64,000 nt of DNA from Methylobacterium bullatum. Lineage in GTDB: Bacteria; Pseudomonadota; Alphaproteobacteria; Rhizobiales; Beijerinckiaceae. A program made the translations under genes and the position numbers. The stretch covers positions 3,322,001 to 3,386,000 of the forward strand of contig LR743504.1 in assembly GCA_902712845.1 (NCBI GenBank), in the 5' to 3' direction. Numbering within the stretch: position 1 is the stretch's first letter; each line of letters opens with the position of its first letter. A model generated the notes under the pieces. It was not told the origin of the DNA and did not search any database. It saw only the letters and a list, made by a program, of their open reading frames with translations. Shown one piece after another: positions 53,030-61,792 of the stretch.

Positions 53030-53725
53030 CTAGGCACCCTTGAAGCCGCCGGCTTTGGCCCGTGCCAGGGCGGCGGCGCGGTCCGCCAGCGTGTCGATCG
53101 TCCCCTGGGTCAGGTCGTTCAGGCCGGTGAGCCGGCGCTCGCCGCCGAACCCGACGAGGGTCACGGTCTTGCGCTGGCCCGGCTCGAACCTCACCGCCGT
53201 GCCGGCCGGGATGTCGAGGCGCAGGCCCAAAGCCGCCTCGCGGTTGAAATCGAGGGCGCGGTTGACCTCGAAGAAGTGGTAATGCGACCCGATTTGCACC
53301 GGCCGGTCGCCGGTATTGACCACCTCGATCGTGGTGCGCGGACGCCCCGCGGACAGCTCGATCTCCCCCTCGGCGGGCAGGATCGCGCCGGGCTCCAGCG
53401 TATCGGCCGGCGCCCCCTCGGCGGGCCGGATCGGCTCGTGCACGGTGACGAGCTTGGTCCCGTCGGGGAACACCCCCTCGACCTGCAGGATCGGCAGCAT
53501 GGCGGCGATGCCGGGCATGACGTCCCCGGTGGTGAGGATGGTCGAGCCCCACCCGATGAGGTCGGCGACGCTGCGCCCGTCGCGCGCGCCCTCCAGGATC
53601 TCGTCGGAGATGATGGCGACGGCCTCCGGGTAATTCAGCTTGAGGCCGCGCGCGCGGCGCTTTCGCGCCAGTTCCGCCGCCGTGAAGATGGTCAGCCGTT
53701 CGAGTTCGGTCGGTGTCAGCAGCAT
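53030..53725 (-). CDS. ureAB: Fused urease gamma-beta subunit
   Basis: A 231-residue fusion. Residues 1-100 are the gamma subunit ([89 protein letters not shown]). Residues 110-231 are the beta subunit ([76 protein letters not shown]). Such fusions are known in several bacteria. ATG at 53725 is the start. It lies 60 bp after ureF and about 144 bp before ureC. Confidence 0.95.
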   Translation of the reverse strand: MLLTPTELERLTIFTAAELARKRRARGLKLNYPEAVAIISDEILEGARDGRSVADLIGWGSTILTTGDVMPGIAAMLPILQVEGVFPDGTKLVTVHEPIRPAEGAPADTLEPGAILPAEGEIELSAGRPRTTIEVVNTGDRPVQIGSHYHFFEVNRALDFNREAALGLRLDIPAGTAVRFEPGQRKTVTLVGFGGERRLTGLNDLTQGTIDTLADRAAALARAKAGGFKGA

Positions 53726-53784
53726 TGGCGGTCCCTACGGCCTCGTCCGTTCCCGGAGCCGTGTTTCACCGTCCGGCGACGGTT

Positions 53785-54498
53785 TCAATTCGCGAACAGG
53801 CGCAGATCGGCGCGGGCGTGACGCATGGTGGCGATCTCGATGAGCGGTGTGAAGGCGACGAGCATGATGTCGGCGTTGTCGGTTTCGTCCCCTTCGTCGG
53901 CTCCCTCCTCGCCCCCTTGCACAGGCCGGGCCGCGATCTCCGCCAGCACCGGCATCAGGGCGGAGAGGATGCGCTGCGCCTCGATGGCGCCGACCCGCCC
54001 GAGCCTGACGGCGGCGGTGACGAGGGCGGCGGCAGCTTGGTAGCCCGCGATCTCGGTGACCGTGGTCTCGTCGAGGCCGAGGGAGCGCCACAGGGCGCCC
54101 TGCATCACCGCGAGGTGCCCGAGAAGCCGACCGTCGCGCACCGCCATGCGCAAGCCTTCGGCCCCCGGCGTCCCGATGCGGCTATGGGCGGCCAGCAGCG
54201 CCCCGCCGTTGCGTCGGCTGCCCGTGCGCATCGGTTCCGCCAGGCAGGCCGCCTCCACGGCGGCGTCGATGCGGGCGAGGCGGGCGAGATCCCCTCGCGC
54301 GCGATGGGCCAGAACCAGGGCGACCCGGTCGCTGCCGGCCCAGCGGTGGCGCAGGATGACCTCGACCGCATGGCCGAGTTCCACCCCGCCGAGACCGTCG
54401 GTGAGCGCCGCAAGCCCCTCGATCCCGTTGGAGAAGGCGAAGCTGCCGCTGGGGAAGGCCGAATCCGCCTGCTGGAGGGCGACGAGCCGCTGCAGCAT
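53785..54498 (-). CDS. ureF: Urease accessory protein UreF
   Basis: A 237-residue helical maturation factor that regulates the UreG GTPase in the UreDFG complex. Conserved features are LVALQQADSAFPSGSFAFSNGIEGL at the N-terminus, GHLAVMQGALWRSLGLDETTVTEIAGYQAAAALVTAAVRLG, and the C-terminal MPVLAEIAARPV followed by TPLIEIATMRHARADLRLF, where UreF proteins carry P-x-(L/I)-(D/E)-(I/L). An acidic insert (EEGADEGDETDN) is unusual but harmless-looking. ATG at 54498 shares one base with the ureE stop (TGATG). Confidence 0.92.
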   Translation of the reverse strand: MLQRLVALQQADSAFPSGSFAFSNGIEGLAALTDGLGGVELGHAVEVILRHRWAGSDRVALVLAHRARGDLARLARIDAAVEAACLAEPMRTGSRRNGGALLAAHSRIGTPGAEGLRMAVRDGRLLGHLAVMQGALWRSLGLDETTVTEIAGYQAAAALVTAAVRLGRVGAIEAQRILSALMPVLAEIAARPVQGGEEGADEGDETDNADIMLVAFTPLIEIATMRHARADLRLFAN

Positions 54499-54962
54499 CA
54501 GGCGGCTTCCGTCCGCCCGTCGACGCCATGGACCACGCGGCCGGACGCCGTCAGATCTCCGAGTCGCGCCAGGTAATCCTCCGGCGGGCCTTCGAGGGCC
54601 ACGAGCAGGTCTTCGCCGTCGAAGCGCACGCGCCAATGCAGGTTGCCCGCGTGGTAGCCGAGTTCGAGGGCGGCGGCCTTGTCCCCGGGCGCCAGCCGAA
54701 GCCAGCTTTCCGCCCCGACCCGCACCACCACGGCGCGGTCCGTCTCGAGGATCAGGACGGCGCCGTCGAACAGGGTTTCCTCGCGGGGCAGGGCGATGGC
54801 GATGTCCTCGCCGCCCTCGGTGGTCGCCCGTAACCGCCGCCGGGCCGTGTCGGCGCTGTCGATGGCCAGGATGTCGACGGCATGGTGGTGATCGAGATGA
54901 TGCAGGCGGTGAGCGATCTCGGGATCGAGCCTGCTGCCCACGATACGGTCGATGACGCGCAT
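54498..54962 (-). CDS. ureE: Urease accessory nickel chaperone UreE
   Basis: A 154-residue nickel metallochaperone. The N-terminal substrate-binding-like domain includes LPREETLFDGAVLIL, and the C-terminal ferredoxin-like metal-binding domain includes LELGYHAGNLHWRVRFDGEDLLV with the conserved histidine that bridges the dimer. It lacks the His-rich C-terminal tail of some UreE proteins but has a His cluster near the N-terminus (HRLHHLDHHH, residues 18-27). ATG at 54962 (MRVIDRIVGSR) is chosen. It is the first gene of the urease operon as read leftward. Confidence 0.92.
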   Translation of the reverse strand: MRVIDRIVGSRLDPEIAHRLHHLDHHHAVDILAIDSADTARRRLRATTEGGEDIAIALPREETLFDGAVLILETDRAVVVRVGAESWLRLAPGDKAAALELGYHAGNLHWRVRFDGEDLLVALEGPPEDYLARLGDLTASGRVVHGVDGRTEAA

Positions 54963-54990
54963 TCGGTCTCCACTCTCCCGGTGGGCTACT

Positions 54991-55190
54991 CGATTCACAC
55001 ATCTGCTCGTCGGCTGGTCCCTCCATCCAACGAGGGTTCGACGTGTGGCGCGACGGGCTCCCTCTCCTAGAAGGAGAGGGCTGGGGTGAGGTGTGGTCCA
55101 TCTCCGGACACGTCACTCACCTCACCCTGTCCCTCTACCTTCTAGGAGAGGGGACCCGTGGTGCCCGCGACATGTGTGAAGATCGTAGCA
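54991..55190. repeat. Palindromic repeat family C, copy 2 (long form)
   Basis: Outer ends TTCACACATCT (54991 region) and CATGTGTGAA (about 55171) are near-inverse. Inside, GGGTTCGACGTGTGGCGCGA and CTCCCTCTCCTAGAAGGAGAGGG, a GGTGAGGTG...CACCTCACC hairpin, and GAGAGGGGACCCG repeat blocks of the short copy at 38367. It lies just upstream of ureE and may overlap its promoter. Confidence 0.6.
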
Positions 55191-55319
55191 GCGAGGTCCA
55201 GGAGAGGAAACTAACCGGGTTCGCATCGGCATGCCAGCGCTTCCCCGCGCTCAGGTTTTCCAGCGCGGACGGAAGTCCGTGGTCGACCGACGCATCGGGT
55301 CGGGAAGACGCTCGGGGCG

Positions 55320-55661
55320 CTATGCCGTCGCCGTCCTGGCGGTCAGCGGAGGGCGATAGAAGGCCCCGATCTCGCGGATCAGGTCGCGCCTCTGCTCCTC
55401 GACCAGATCGGAGAGAATGTCATCGCGGTTCTGGTTGATGACCGACAGAAGGCGAATATTGGGATATCGGCCTTCGAAAACCACGAACACCTCCGATTCC
55501 CCATGGGGATCCAAAGGATCCAGGCAGTAGTGGTCCGCCATCCCAGTACTCCGAATCATCACGACGGGCGAGAAACACTCATCGGCATCCTTCCGATCCA
55601 CCGATTTCATGGATAATGCCTTGACGGATCGTGCATCTTCGGCGGCTCGCCAGGCCGACAT
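55320..55661 (-). CDS. Hypothetical protein translationally coupled to the metalloprotease
   Basis: A 113-residue soluble protein (113 from ATG 55661; a TTG at 55664 would add one). It contains two cysteines, DECFSPVVMIR, a strand-rich middle (DHYCLDPLDPHGESEVFVVFEG), RYPNIRLLSVINQNRDDILSDLV and a charged helix EEQRRDLIREIGAF. No signal peptide and no recognised family. The start ATG shares one base with the stop of the serralysin-like gene (TGATG), so the two are probably co-translated. An immunity, chaperone or regulatory partner of the protease is plausible. It does not resemble the periplasmic Inh/AprI inhibitors. Confidence 0.65.
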   Translation of the reverse strand: MSAWRAAEDARSVKALSMKSVDRKDADECFSPVVMIRSTGMADHYCLDPLDPHGESEVFVVFEGRYPNIRLLSVINQNRDDILSDLVEEQRRDLIREIGAFYRPPLTARTATA

Positions 55662-58600
55662 CAAAGAATGAAATCCGCTGTCTGGAGGGCAAAGGTGCCG
55701 CTCAGCAAAATGGCGAAATCGGCCTTCGCATCGCCATTCACATCGCCGCTCACCAGGGTATTGCTTCCTGAGACGATGGAGCGAAGCTCGCCCGCCCTCA
55801 TCGTGAACGCGTCGTCCTCGATGAAGCGGAAGGCCTGGTTCACCACGCCGCCAGCGACCGCATCGATGAGGTGAAGGTCGATCCGGTCCCCCTGGGACGT
55901 GCTGAAATCCTTGAGCGTATCCCGTCCGGCGCCGGCCACGGTGCTGTCGCCGAGCCGGTCGAAGACGAAGGTGTCGGCGCCCCCTCTGCCATAGAGCTGA
56001 TCGGCCCCATCGCCGCCCGACAGGATGTTGAGGCCGTCGTTTCCGAGGATCTTGTTGGCGACGTCGTTGCCCGTCAGATCGATGGCGGTGGTGCCGGTAT
56101 CCCGGACCGTCCGCAAGGTCTCGATGGATTGGCCGGCGGCGAGCCCATAATCGACCGCCGCCCTCACCGTGTCGGCGCCATCGCCCACCGCCTCGAACAC
56201 CCTGTCGGCCGCCTCCGAGACGATGAACGTGTCGTTGCCGTCCCGCCCGTAAAGGCTATCGGCCCCGGCGCCGCCGTCGAGAACGTTGGCCCCGTCATTG
56301 CCCACCAGCTTGTTGACGAGTTCGTTGCCGGTGAGGTCGATGGCGGTTTTGGCGGTGTCGAGGCTCGTCCGCAAGGTCTCGATGGACTGGCCGGCGGCGA
56401 GAACGTAATCGACCGCGGCCCGCACCGTATCGACGCCGTCGCCGGCGGACTCGAACACCTTGTCGGTCGCCGCAGAGACGATGAACGTGTCGTTGCCGTC
56501 CCGCCCGTACAGGCTGTCGGCCCCGGCGCCGCCGTCGAGGACATTGGCCCCGTCATTGCCCACGAGCTTGTTGGCGGTTTCGTTGCCGGTGAGGTCGATG
56601 GCGACGGTGCCGGTGTCGAGGATCGTCCGCAGAGTCTCGATGGATTGGCCGGCGGCGAGCCCGTAGCTCACGGCGACCCTCACGGTGTCGGTGCCGTCGC
56701 CGGCGGACTCGAACACCTTGTCGGTCGCCGCCGAGACGACGAAGATGTCGTTGCCGGCCCGCCCATAGAGGGTATCGGCGCCCGCCCCGCCATCGAGGAG
56801 GTTGGCCCCGTCATTGCCCACGAGCTTGTTGGCGGTTTCGTTGCCGGTGAGGTCGATGGCGATGGTGCCGGTATCGAGGATGGTCCGCAGGGTCTCGATG
56901 GATTGGCCGGCGGCGAGCCCATAGCTCACGGCGGCGATCACCGTATCGGCACCGCCCCCCGCGACCTCGAAGACGAGATCGCCGCTGTCGTCGATGACAT
57001 ACACATCGTCGCCGCCGAGCCCCTGCAGGCTGTCGGCCCCGGCCCGCCCATCGAGGAGGTCGCCCCCGAGCGTCCCGACCAGGGTATCGGCGAAGCGCGA
57101 TCCCGCCACCCGCTCGATCCCGACGAGGACGTCCCCCGCCGCGTCGCCGCCGCTCACGGCCCCGGTGCCGAGGTTGACCGACACGCCGGCGGCGGAGGCG
57201 CCGTAATCCAGGATGTCGAAGCCGGCGCCGCCATCGAGCCTGTCCGCGCCCGCGCCGCCCAGCAGGGTATCGGCGCCGTCGTAGCCGTAGAGCGCGTCGT
57301 TCCCGGCGCCACCGCTCAGGATGTTGGCGTATCCGTTGCCGTAGAGCGAGTCGTCGAAGGCCGAGCCGAGGATGTTCTCGAAATCCACCAGGGCGTCGCC
57401 CTCGGCACTGCCGCCGATGCCGGCGACCTTGCCGGCGCTGATGTCCACGGTCACGCCCGCACTCGAGTCGCTGTAATAGGCCCAGTCGACACCGTCGCCG
57501 GCATCCATGTAATCGGCTCCGGCACCGCCCGTCAGGATATCGTTGCCGTCGCCGCCCCCGAGCTGATCGGCCCCGTCGCCACCGGACAGGGTGTCGTCTC
57601 CGGCCAGGCCGCTCAGCGTGTTGGCGGCGGCGTCGCCGACGAGATTGTCGTCGTAGCCCGAGCCTTCCAGGTTCTCGATGCTGACGAGGGTGTCGTCGTT
57701 GGCATCGCCGTAGAGCACCTTGCCGAGGGACAGGTCTACATAGATTCCGGCGCTCGACCCCGCATAGCTCGCCGTATCGATCCCGTCGCCGCCGTCGATC
57801 CTGTCGGCGCCCGCGCCGCCCTCCAGTTTGTCCGCGCCCCCGTTTCCGCTGAGGCTGTCATTGCCGCCGCGGCCCACGAAATCGTCGGCCGAGGCCGCGC
57901 CGACGAAGGTGTCGTCGTAATTGCTCCCGGTGTAGCGTTCGATCGAGGAGAACAGGTCCCCGGCGGCGTCGCCGGCATGGATCCCGTTGATCAGGTTCAC
58001 CGTGACGCCGGCGCTGCCGTCGAACCCCGCAATGTCGAATCCGTCGCCGCCGAACACGATATCCGCGCCGGCGCCCCCCACCAGGGTGTCGTTGCCGGCC
58101 TCGCCATAGAGGATGTCGTTCGCCCCCAGGCCCCGGAGCCGGTCGTCGCCGCCGCCGCCATACAGGCTCGACGCCGTGGATGCGCCACTGAGGGTGTCGG
58201 CGTAGGCCGATCCGTAGACGCCCTCGATTCCCGTGATCGTATCGCCGTTGGCGTATCCGCCGAGCACCTTGCCGACCGACAGGTCCACCGTGACGGCCGC
58301 CGTCGACGTGGCATAGCTGGCATAGGCGAACCCGACCCCACCATCGAGGACATCGTTGCCAGCGCCCCCGGAGAGGGTATCGTTGCCGTCGAAGCCGTAG
58401 ATCCGGTCGTTTCCGCCATTCCCCGTCAGGGAATTGCCGCTGGCATTGCCGTAGATCGTGTCGTTGCCCGACCCGCCGACCGCCGCCTCGATCACCGTAT
58501 TGCGGGCGATGGCGACGTTGTCGGTCATGCTGCCGATGTCGGAGAAGGTGCCCGCGCCGAGGTCGATCAACTGGTTCGTCGTGAAGCCCGACACGTCCAG

Positions 58601-59557
58601 CGTGTCGTATCCCCCGGCATCGTAGATCGCGATGACGGGGTCGGTGTTCTGGGTGAAATCGAAGGCGCCGCGGCCCGCATTGGAGTTGAACCCGTAGGTC
58701 GTGTTGCCCACCCGCGTGTTCGGATCGGCCCCGTACTTGGCCTGGATCGCCGAGATGTCGTCGAGGAGCGGCGTCGCGCCGTAGGTTCGGTCCAAAACGC
58801 CATTATGATCGTCGTCGCGGCGGCCGACATGATCGACGCCCGACCCGTCTTCATCCGCATCGAAATAGGACATGACGGTGTATTTCCGCGTGTCCTGCGC
58901 GTATTCGGCGTTGCCGTCATACGTGATCGCACCTCCGGACCCGGCATTGTACTTACCGGGATGCGAGAGGCCGAGGGTGTGGCCGATCTCGTGGACGTAG
59001 GTTTCGACCCCGTAGCCGCCGTAGAACATGTCGGCATCGGCATCGTGGCTCGTCCAGCTCGAATTCATCCAGATCCGCTGCTTGGTGATCGTATCGACAC
59101 CGTTGTTCCCCTGAGTCACGGTGGGAGCGGCATAGGTGCCGCCTCCCTGGGTGACCGAGGTGTAGGCGAAGCTGATGTCGTTGTTGGTGGCGGACGAGGT
59201 CTCGACGAGGTCGATGGCGATCAGGTCGTCCCAGAGTTCGAAGGCTTCGCGGGCCCGGGCGACCATCAGCGCGGTCATCGCCTGGAATCCGGTGGCCTCG
59301 CTGGCGATGCTGCTCGGCGGCGAGGTGGAGGGAATCGCGTAGGTCAGCTGCGTCCCCGCCCAGGTCCGGGCGTCGTTCTCGGCCGGCTGGCCGGCTGCGA
59401 CGGTCCAAGACGTGGTGAGCTGGTCGATGACACGGGCGAGATCGCCGGGGGGAGGGGCAGAGACCGCCACTGCCGCGAGCGAGGCGCTCCCCGCCGACGG
59501 TCCGGACATCCAATGCCGGGACACGTAGCCCGGCTCATCGCTGCACAGGATGCACAT
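55661..59557 (-). CDS. Serralysin-like M10 metallopeptidase with extended RTX region
   Basis: A 1298-residue secreted zinc protease. The catalytic domain (about 40-290) has the extended zinc motif HEIGHTLGLSH at 189-199 and the Met-turn VMSYFD with Met229. From about 345 a very long RTX region carries many calcium nonapeptides (GGSGNDTIYGNASGNSLTG, GGAGNDVLDGG and so on), including four tandem 86-residue units (DNA 56018-57049). The C-terminus (DVNGDAKADFAILLSGTFALQTADFIL) is the hydrophobic type I secretion end. No signal peptide is present, and MCILCSDEPG begins the protein at ATG 59557. It is over twice as long as classical serralysins (about 480 residues). Type I secretion genes are not adjacent. 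Confidence 0.9.
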   Translation of the reverse strand: MCILCSDEPGYVSRHWMSGPSAGSASLAAVAVSAPPPGDLARVIDQLTTSWTVAAGQPAENDARTWAGTQLTYAIPSTSPPSSIASEATGFQAMTALMVARAREAFELWDDLIAIDLVETSSATNNDISFAYTSVTQGGGTYAAPTVTQGNNGVDTITKQRIWMNSSWTSHDADADMFYGGYGVETYVHEIGHTLGLSHPGKYNAGSGGAITYDGNAEYAQDTRKYTVMSYFDADEDGSGVDHVGRRDDDHNGVLDRTYGATPLLDDISAIQAKYGADPNTRVGNTTYGFNSNAGRGAFDFTQNTDPVIAIYDAGGYDTLDVSGFTTNQLIDLGAGTFSDIGSMTDNVAIARNTVIEAAVGGSGNDTIYGNASGNSLTGNGGNDRIYGFDGNDTLSGGAGNDVLDGGVGFAYASYATSTAAVTVDLSVGKVLGGYANGDTITGIEGVYGSAYADTLSGASTASSLYGGGGDDRLRGLGANDILYGEAGNDTLVGGAGADIVFGGDGFDIAGFDGSAGVTVNLINGIHAGDAAGDLFSSIERYTGSNYDDTFVGAASADDFVGRGGNDSLSGNGGADKLEGGAGADRIDGGDGIDTASYAGSSAGIYVDLSLGKVLYGDANDDTLVSIENLEGSGYDDNLVGDAAANTLSGLAGDDTLSGGDGADQLGGGDGNDILTGGAGADYMDAGDGVDWAYYSDSSAGVTVDISAGKVAGIGGSAEGDALVDFENILGSAFDDSLYGNGYANILSGGAGNDALYGYDGADTLLGGAGADRLDGGAGFDILDYGASAAGVSVNLGTGAVSGGDAAGDVLVGIERVAGSRFADTLVGTLGGDLLDGRAGADSLQGLGGDDVYVIDDSGDLVFEVAGGGADTVIAAVSYGLAAGQSIETLRTILDTGTIAIDLTGNETANKLVGNDGANLLDGGAGADTLYGRAGNDIFVVSAATDKVFESAGDGTDTVRVAVSYGLAAGQSIETLRTILDTGTVAIDLTGNETANKLVGNDGANVLDGGAGADSLYGRDGNDTFIVSAATDKVFESAGDGVDTVRAAVDYVLAAGQSIETLRTSLDTAKTAIDLTGNELVNKLVGNDGANVLDGGAGADSLYGRDGNDTFIVSEAADRVFEAVGDGADTVRAAVDYGLAAGQSIETLRTVRDTGTTAIDLTGNDVANKILGNDGLNILSGGDGADQLYGRGGADTFVFDRLGDSTVAGAGRDTLKDFSTSQGDRIDLHLIDAVAGGVVNQAFRFIEDDAFTMRAGELRSIVSGSNTLVSGDVNGDAKADFAILLSGTFALQTADFIL
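56018..57049 (-). repeat. Four tandem 86-codon repeats within the metalloprotease gene
   Basis: Each 258-bp unit encodes an RTX nonapeptide pair, a linker (DKVFESAGDG-type), then V(S/D)YGLAAGQSIETLRT, DTGT.AIDLTGNE and NKLVGNDGAN. The units are highly similar, with differences concentrated in the linker. They likely arose by recent tandem duplication and would be prone to copy-number change. Confidence 0.8.
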
Positions 59558-59943
59558 CGCCCGATTTCTCCCGTGAGTCTCCTGGCTCGCGCGCCGATCC
59601 AGCGGCTCGCGGGAGGAAGACCTTTGCGTGGACGCCGTCGAGACATCGGCCTCGAATCGGTTCGTCCGACCGACTCAAGCGCTATCACGCAGAAGTAATG
59701 GATGCTACCAAAACAGAACCAAAAGAGTTATCGTGACAGTATTCGATGGCAACAATCATGAATTGGTATCCTTCGATGGTGCCAAAAAGGGGAAATGCCG
59801 GCGCGGCTCCCGCAATGGCGGGCCGTCGTCGAAACGCCGCCGCCACGACATCCTCGTGGACGGTGCAGTCGCGGAGACGCGTCGAGATGTCGGCATCGGA
59901 TCGTCTTCTCCGCGAGCGCGAACCGATCACCCGGGATCGGGCC
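59558..59943. other. Intergenic region upstream of the metalloprotease gene
   Basis: About 390 bp, AT-richer than its surroundings from 59680 to 59790, with no recognisable gene. It must contain the promoter for the leftward protease gene. A simple direct echo is seen in TATTCGATGG and CCTTCGATGG (59739 and 59768 regions). No operator was assigned. Confidence 0.5.
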
Positions 59944-60699
59944 CTATGCCCGCAGGCGCAGACGGTAGGCGTAGGCGTCACCGCGAAAGAGCCCTTCGAC
60001 ATACTCGATCATGCGGCCATCGGCGCCGTAGGAACGGCGCTTGATCAGCAGGCAGGGAAGCGGCTCGGAAAAGCCGAAGATCGCGCATTCCTGCGGCTCG
60101 GGAGAGGCCGCCTCGATGGTCTGCTCGCAATCGACGAGAGGCGCGCCGCATTCCATGAGGCGGGCATAGATGGAGCCCGACAGGTCCGCCTCGGCGAGGC
60201 CGGGCGCGATGCCGACATCGTACCAGGCCTTCTCCACCGACAGGGGGATGCCGTCGCCGAGACGGACGCGAACGAGCCGGAGGAACCGGGCCGTGGAGGA
60301 GAGGCCGAAGATCGAGGCGATGGAGCGGTCCTCGCCCACCGCCCGTTCGAGGAGGCGGGTGGAGGGGACGCGCCCCAGTTCCCGCATCTCCTCGGTGAAG
60401 CCCTTGAGGCGCTCCATGCCGGGCTTGATGCGGCGGAAGCCGTCCTCGACGATGTAGCCGTTGCGGCCATGCGCGGTGACCAGCCGCTGCTGGCGCAGGG
60501 CATCGTAGCATTGCTGGACGGTCTTCCTGCTGATGCCGAGGTCGAGGGCCAGCTTTCGCTCGGCGGGCAGGGTGGCTCCGGCGGCAAGAAGACCATCCGT
60601 GATCATGGCCCGGAACTGGTGCTCCAGTTGCCGATACATCGGGAGAGCCGTGTCGTTCTGGATGCGGAGGCTTGCGAAAACGCTTGGTGTTCTGGTCAA
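59944..60699 (-). CDS. GntR/HutC family transcriptional regulator
   Basis: A 251-residue regulator with an N-terminal GntR winged HTH (PMYRQLEHQFRAMITDGLLAAGATLPAERKLALDLGISRKTVQQCYDALRQQRLV, about 20-80) and a C-terminal UTRA ligand-binding domain (about 100-245, with RFLRLVRVRLGDGIPLSVEKAWYDV). This is the HutC/PhnF-like subfamily, whose ligands are small metabolites such as sugar phosphates or histidine derivatives. ATG at 60699 is the start. It is divergent from the PfkB kinase gene, its most likely target. Confidence 0.92.
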   Translation of the reverse strand: MTRTPSVFASLRIQNDTALPMYRQLEHQFRAMITDGLLAAGATLPAERKLALDLGISRKTVQQCYDALRQQRLVTAHGRNGYIVEDGFRRIKPGMERLKGFTEEMRELGRVPSTRLLERAVGEDRSIASIFGLSSTARFLRLVRVRLGDGIPLSVEKAWYDVGIAPGLAEADLSGSIYARLMECGAPLVDCEQTIEAASPEPQECAIFGFSEPLPCLLIKRRSYGADGRMIEYVEGLFRGDAYAYRLRLRA

Positions 60700-60778
60700 T
60701 GCGGCGGCATCGTAGGAAGGGCGGGCAGGGCGCGCGTCACACTCCCTCCCTTATATGACCTTGCGACGGACTAGCCAC

Positions 60779-61738
60779 ATGGGAAGCGCCTTCGTGCTCG
60801 GCAGTTTCGTCGCGGCGGGCACATTCCGGGTCGACCGGCTTCCCCGTCCCGGCGAATCGCTGCTGGCCTCCGCCGTCGCCTGGGAAGCGGGCGGCAAGGG
60901 ATTCAACGTCGCCGCCGGCCTCCGCCGCCTCGGCGTCGAGGTGGACGGCCTGATCCCGGTGGGGACGGACCATCTCGCGGCGCTGGCCGAGCCGGCACTT
61001 GTGCGGATGGGCCTGGCGGCCTCGATGATACGGGTCCATCCCGGCTCCACCGGCATCGGCGTCGGCTTCGTCGGAGCCGATGGCGAGAACTGCCTCGCGG
61101 TCCATCCCGGTGCCAACCTGCTCCTGTCGCGGGAGACCGTGCGTGCGGCGGCGGGGCGCATCGCCTCCGCCGCGATGGTGCTCGCGCAGTTCGAGATAGG
61201 CGACGGCCCCATCGCCGAAGCCTTCGCGATCGCCCGCGACGCCGGCGTCCCGACCCTGCTCAACCCATCGCCGTTCCGGATGCCGGCGCGGGACATTCTG
61301 GCCTCCACCACGATCCTCGTGGTGAACGAGACCGAGGCGGAGGCCCTTTTCGGATCCCTGTGCCCCGGACAGGCCGGCACCGGTCCTCTGCGCACTGCGG
61401 CGGAAGGGCTCGGGCGGGCGCTGCGGGAGCGCGGCGTCGAGGTGCTGGCGATCACCTTCGGCGCGGCCGGGGCGCGGATCGTCCTCGGCGGTTCGACGAT
61501 CCTCGATCAGCCGGCCTACCCGGTGGTCGCCATCGACACGATGGGGGCCGGCGACGCCTTCACCGCGGGCCTCGCGGCCGGGCTCGCGGCGGGCAGGCCC
61601 TGGGATGCGAGCTGCCGGATGGCGGCGGCCTGCGGCGCCCTCATGGTGACCCGCGCCGGAATCCTCGGCGGCTTGCCCGATCCGGGGGAGGTGACGGCCT
61701 TCCTCCGCGCCCACGTGCCTGGGGCGACGGCCCCATGA
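60779..61738 (+). CDS. PfkB family carbohydrate kinase (ribokinase-like)
   Basis: A 319-residue sugar or nucleoside kinase. The N-terminal region (VLGSFVAAGTFRVDRLPRPGESL) and AWEAGGKGFNVAAGLRRLGV carry the family's substrate-binding glycines. The C-terminal signature DTMGAGDAFTAGLAAGLA at about 255 holds the catalytic aspartate and anion hole. ATG at 60779 (MGSAFVLGSF) is preferred; ATG at 60755 would add 8 residues. Divergent from GntR/HutC, suggesting regulation by its substrate or product. The sugar is not deducible, though the ribokinase/deoxyribokinase group is closest in pattern. Confidence 0.88.
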   Translation: MGSAFVLGSFVAAGTFRVDRLPRPGESLLASAVAWEAGGKGFNVAAGLRRLGVEVDGLIPVGTDHLAALAEPALVRMGLAASMIRVHPGSTGIGVGFVGADGENCLAVHPGANLLLSRETVRAAAGRIASAAMVLAQFEIGDGPIAEAFAIARDAGVPTLLNPSPFRMPARDILASTTILVVNETEAEALFGSLCPGQAGTGPLRTAAEGLGRALRERGVEVLAITFGAAGARIVLGGSTILDQPAYPVVAIDTMGAGDAFTAGLAAGLAAGRPWDASCRMAAACGALMVTRAGILGGLPDPGEVTAFLRAHVPGATAP

Positions 61739-61792
61739 CCCGAAGACCATGACCCGCGTCCCGTTCGCGGACGCAAGACGAGGAGCACACCC

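Noticed and set aside
55320..55661. Protease inhibitor of the Inh (AprI) family
   Set aside because: It lacks a signal peptide and the family's sequence pattern. It is kept as an unrecognised protein.
55871..59698. Very long open frame on the plus strand opposite the metalloprotease gene
   Set aside because: It mirrors GC-rich RTX codons; the translation is low-complexity (repeated VG, IG, DG) without any domain. The other strand has a clear protease. Similar frames opposite the RTX genes at 11003-12970 and 16728-18788 and opposite tdm (41462-42751) were rejected for the same reason.
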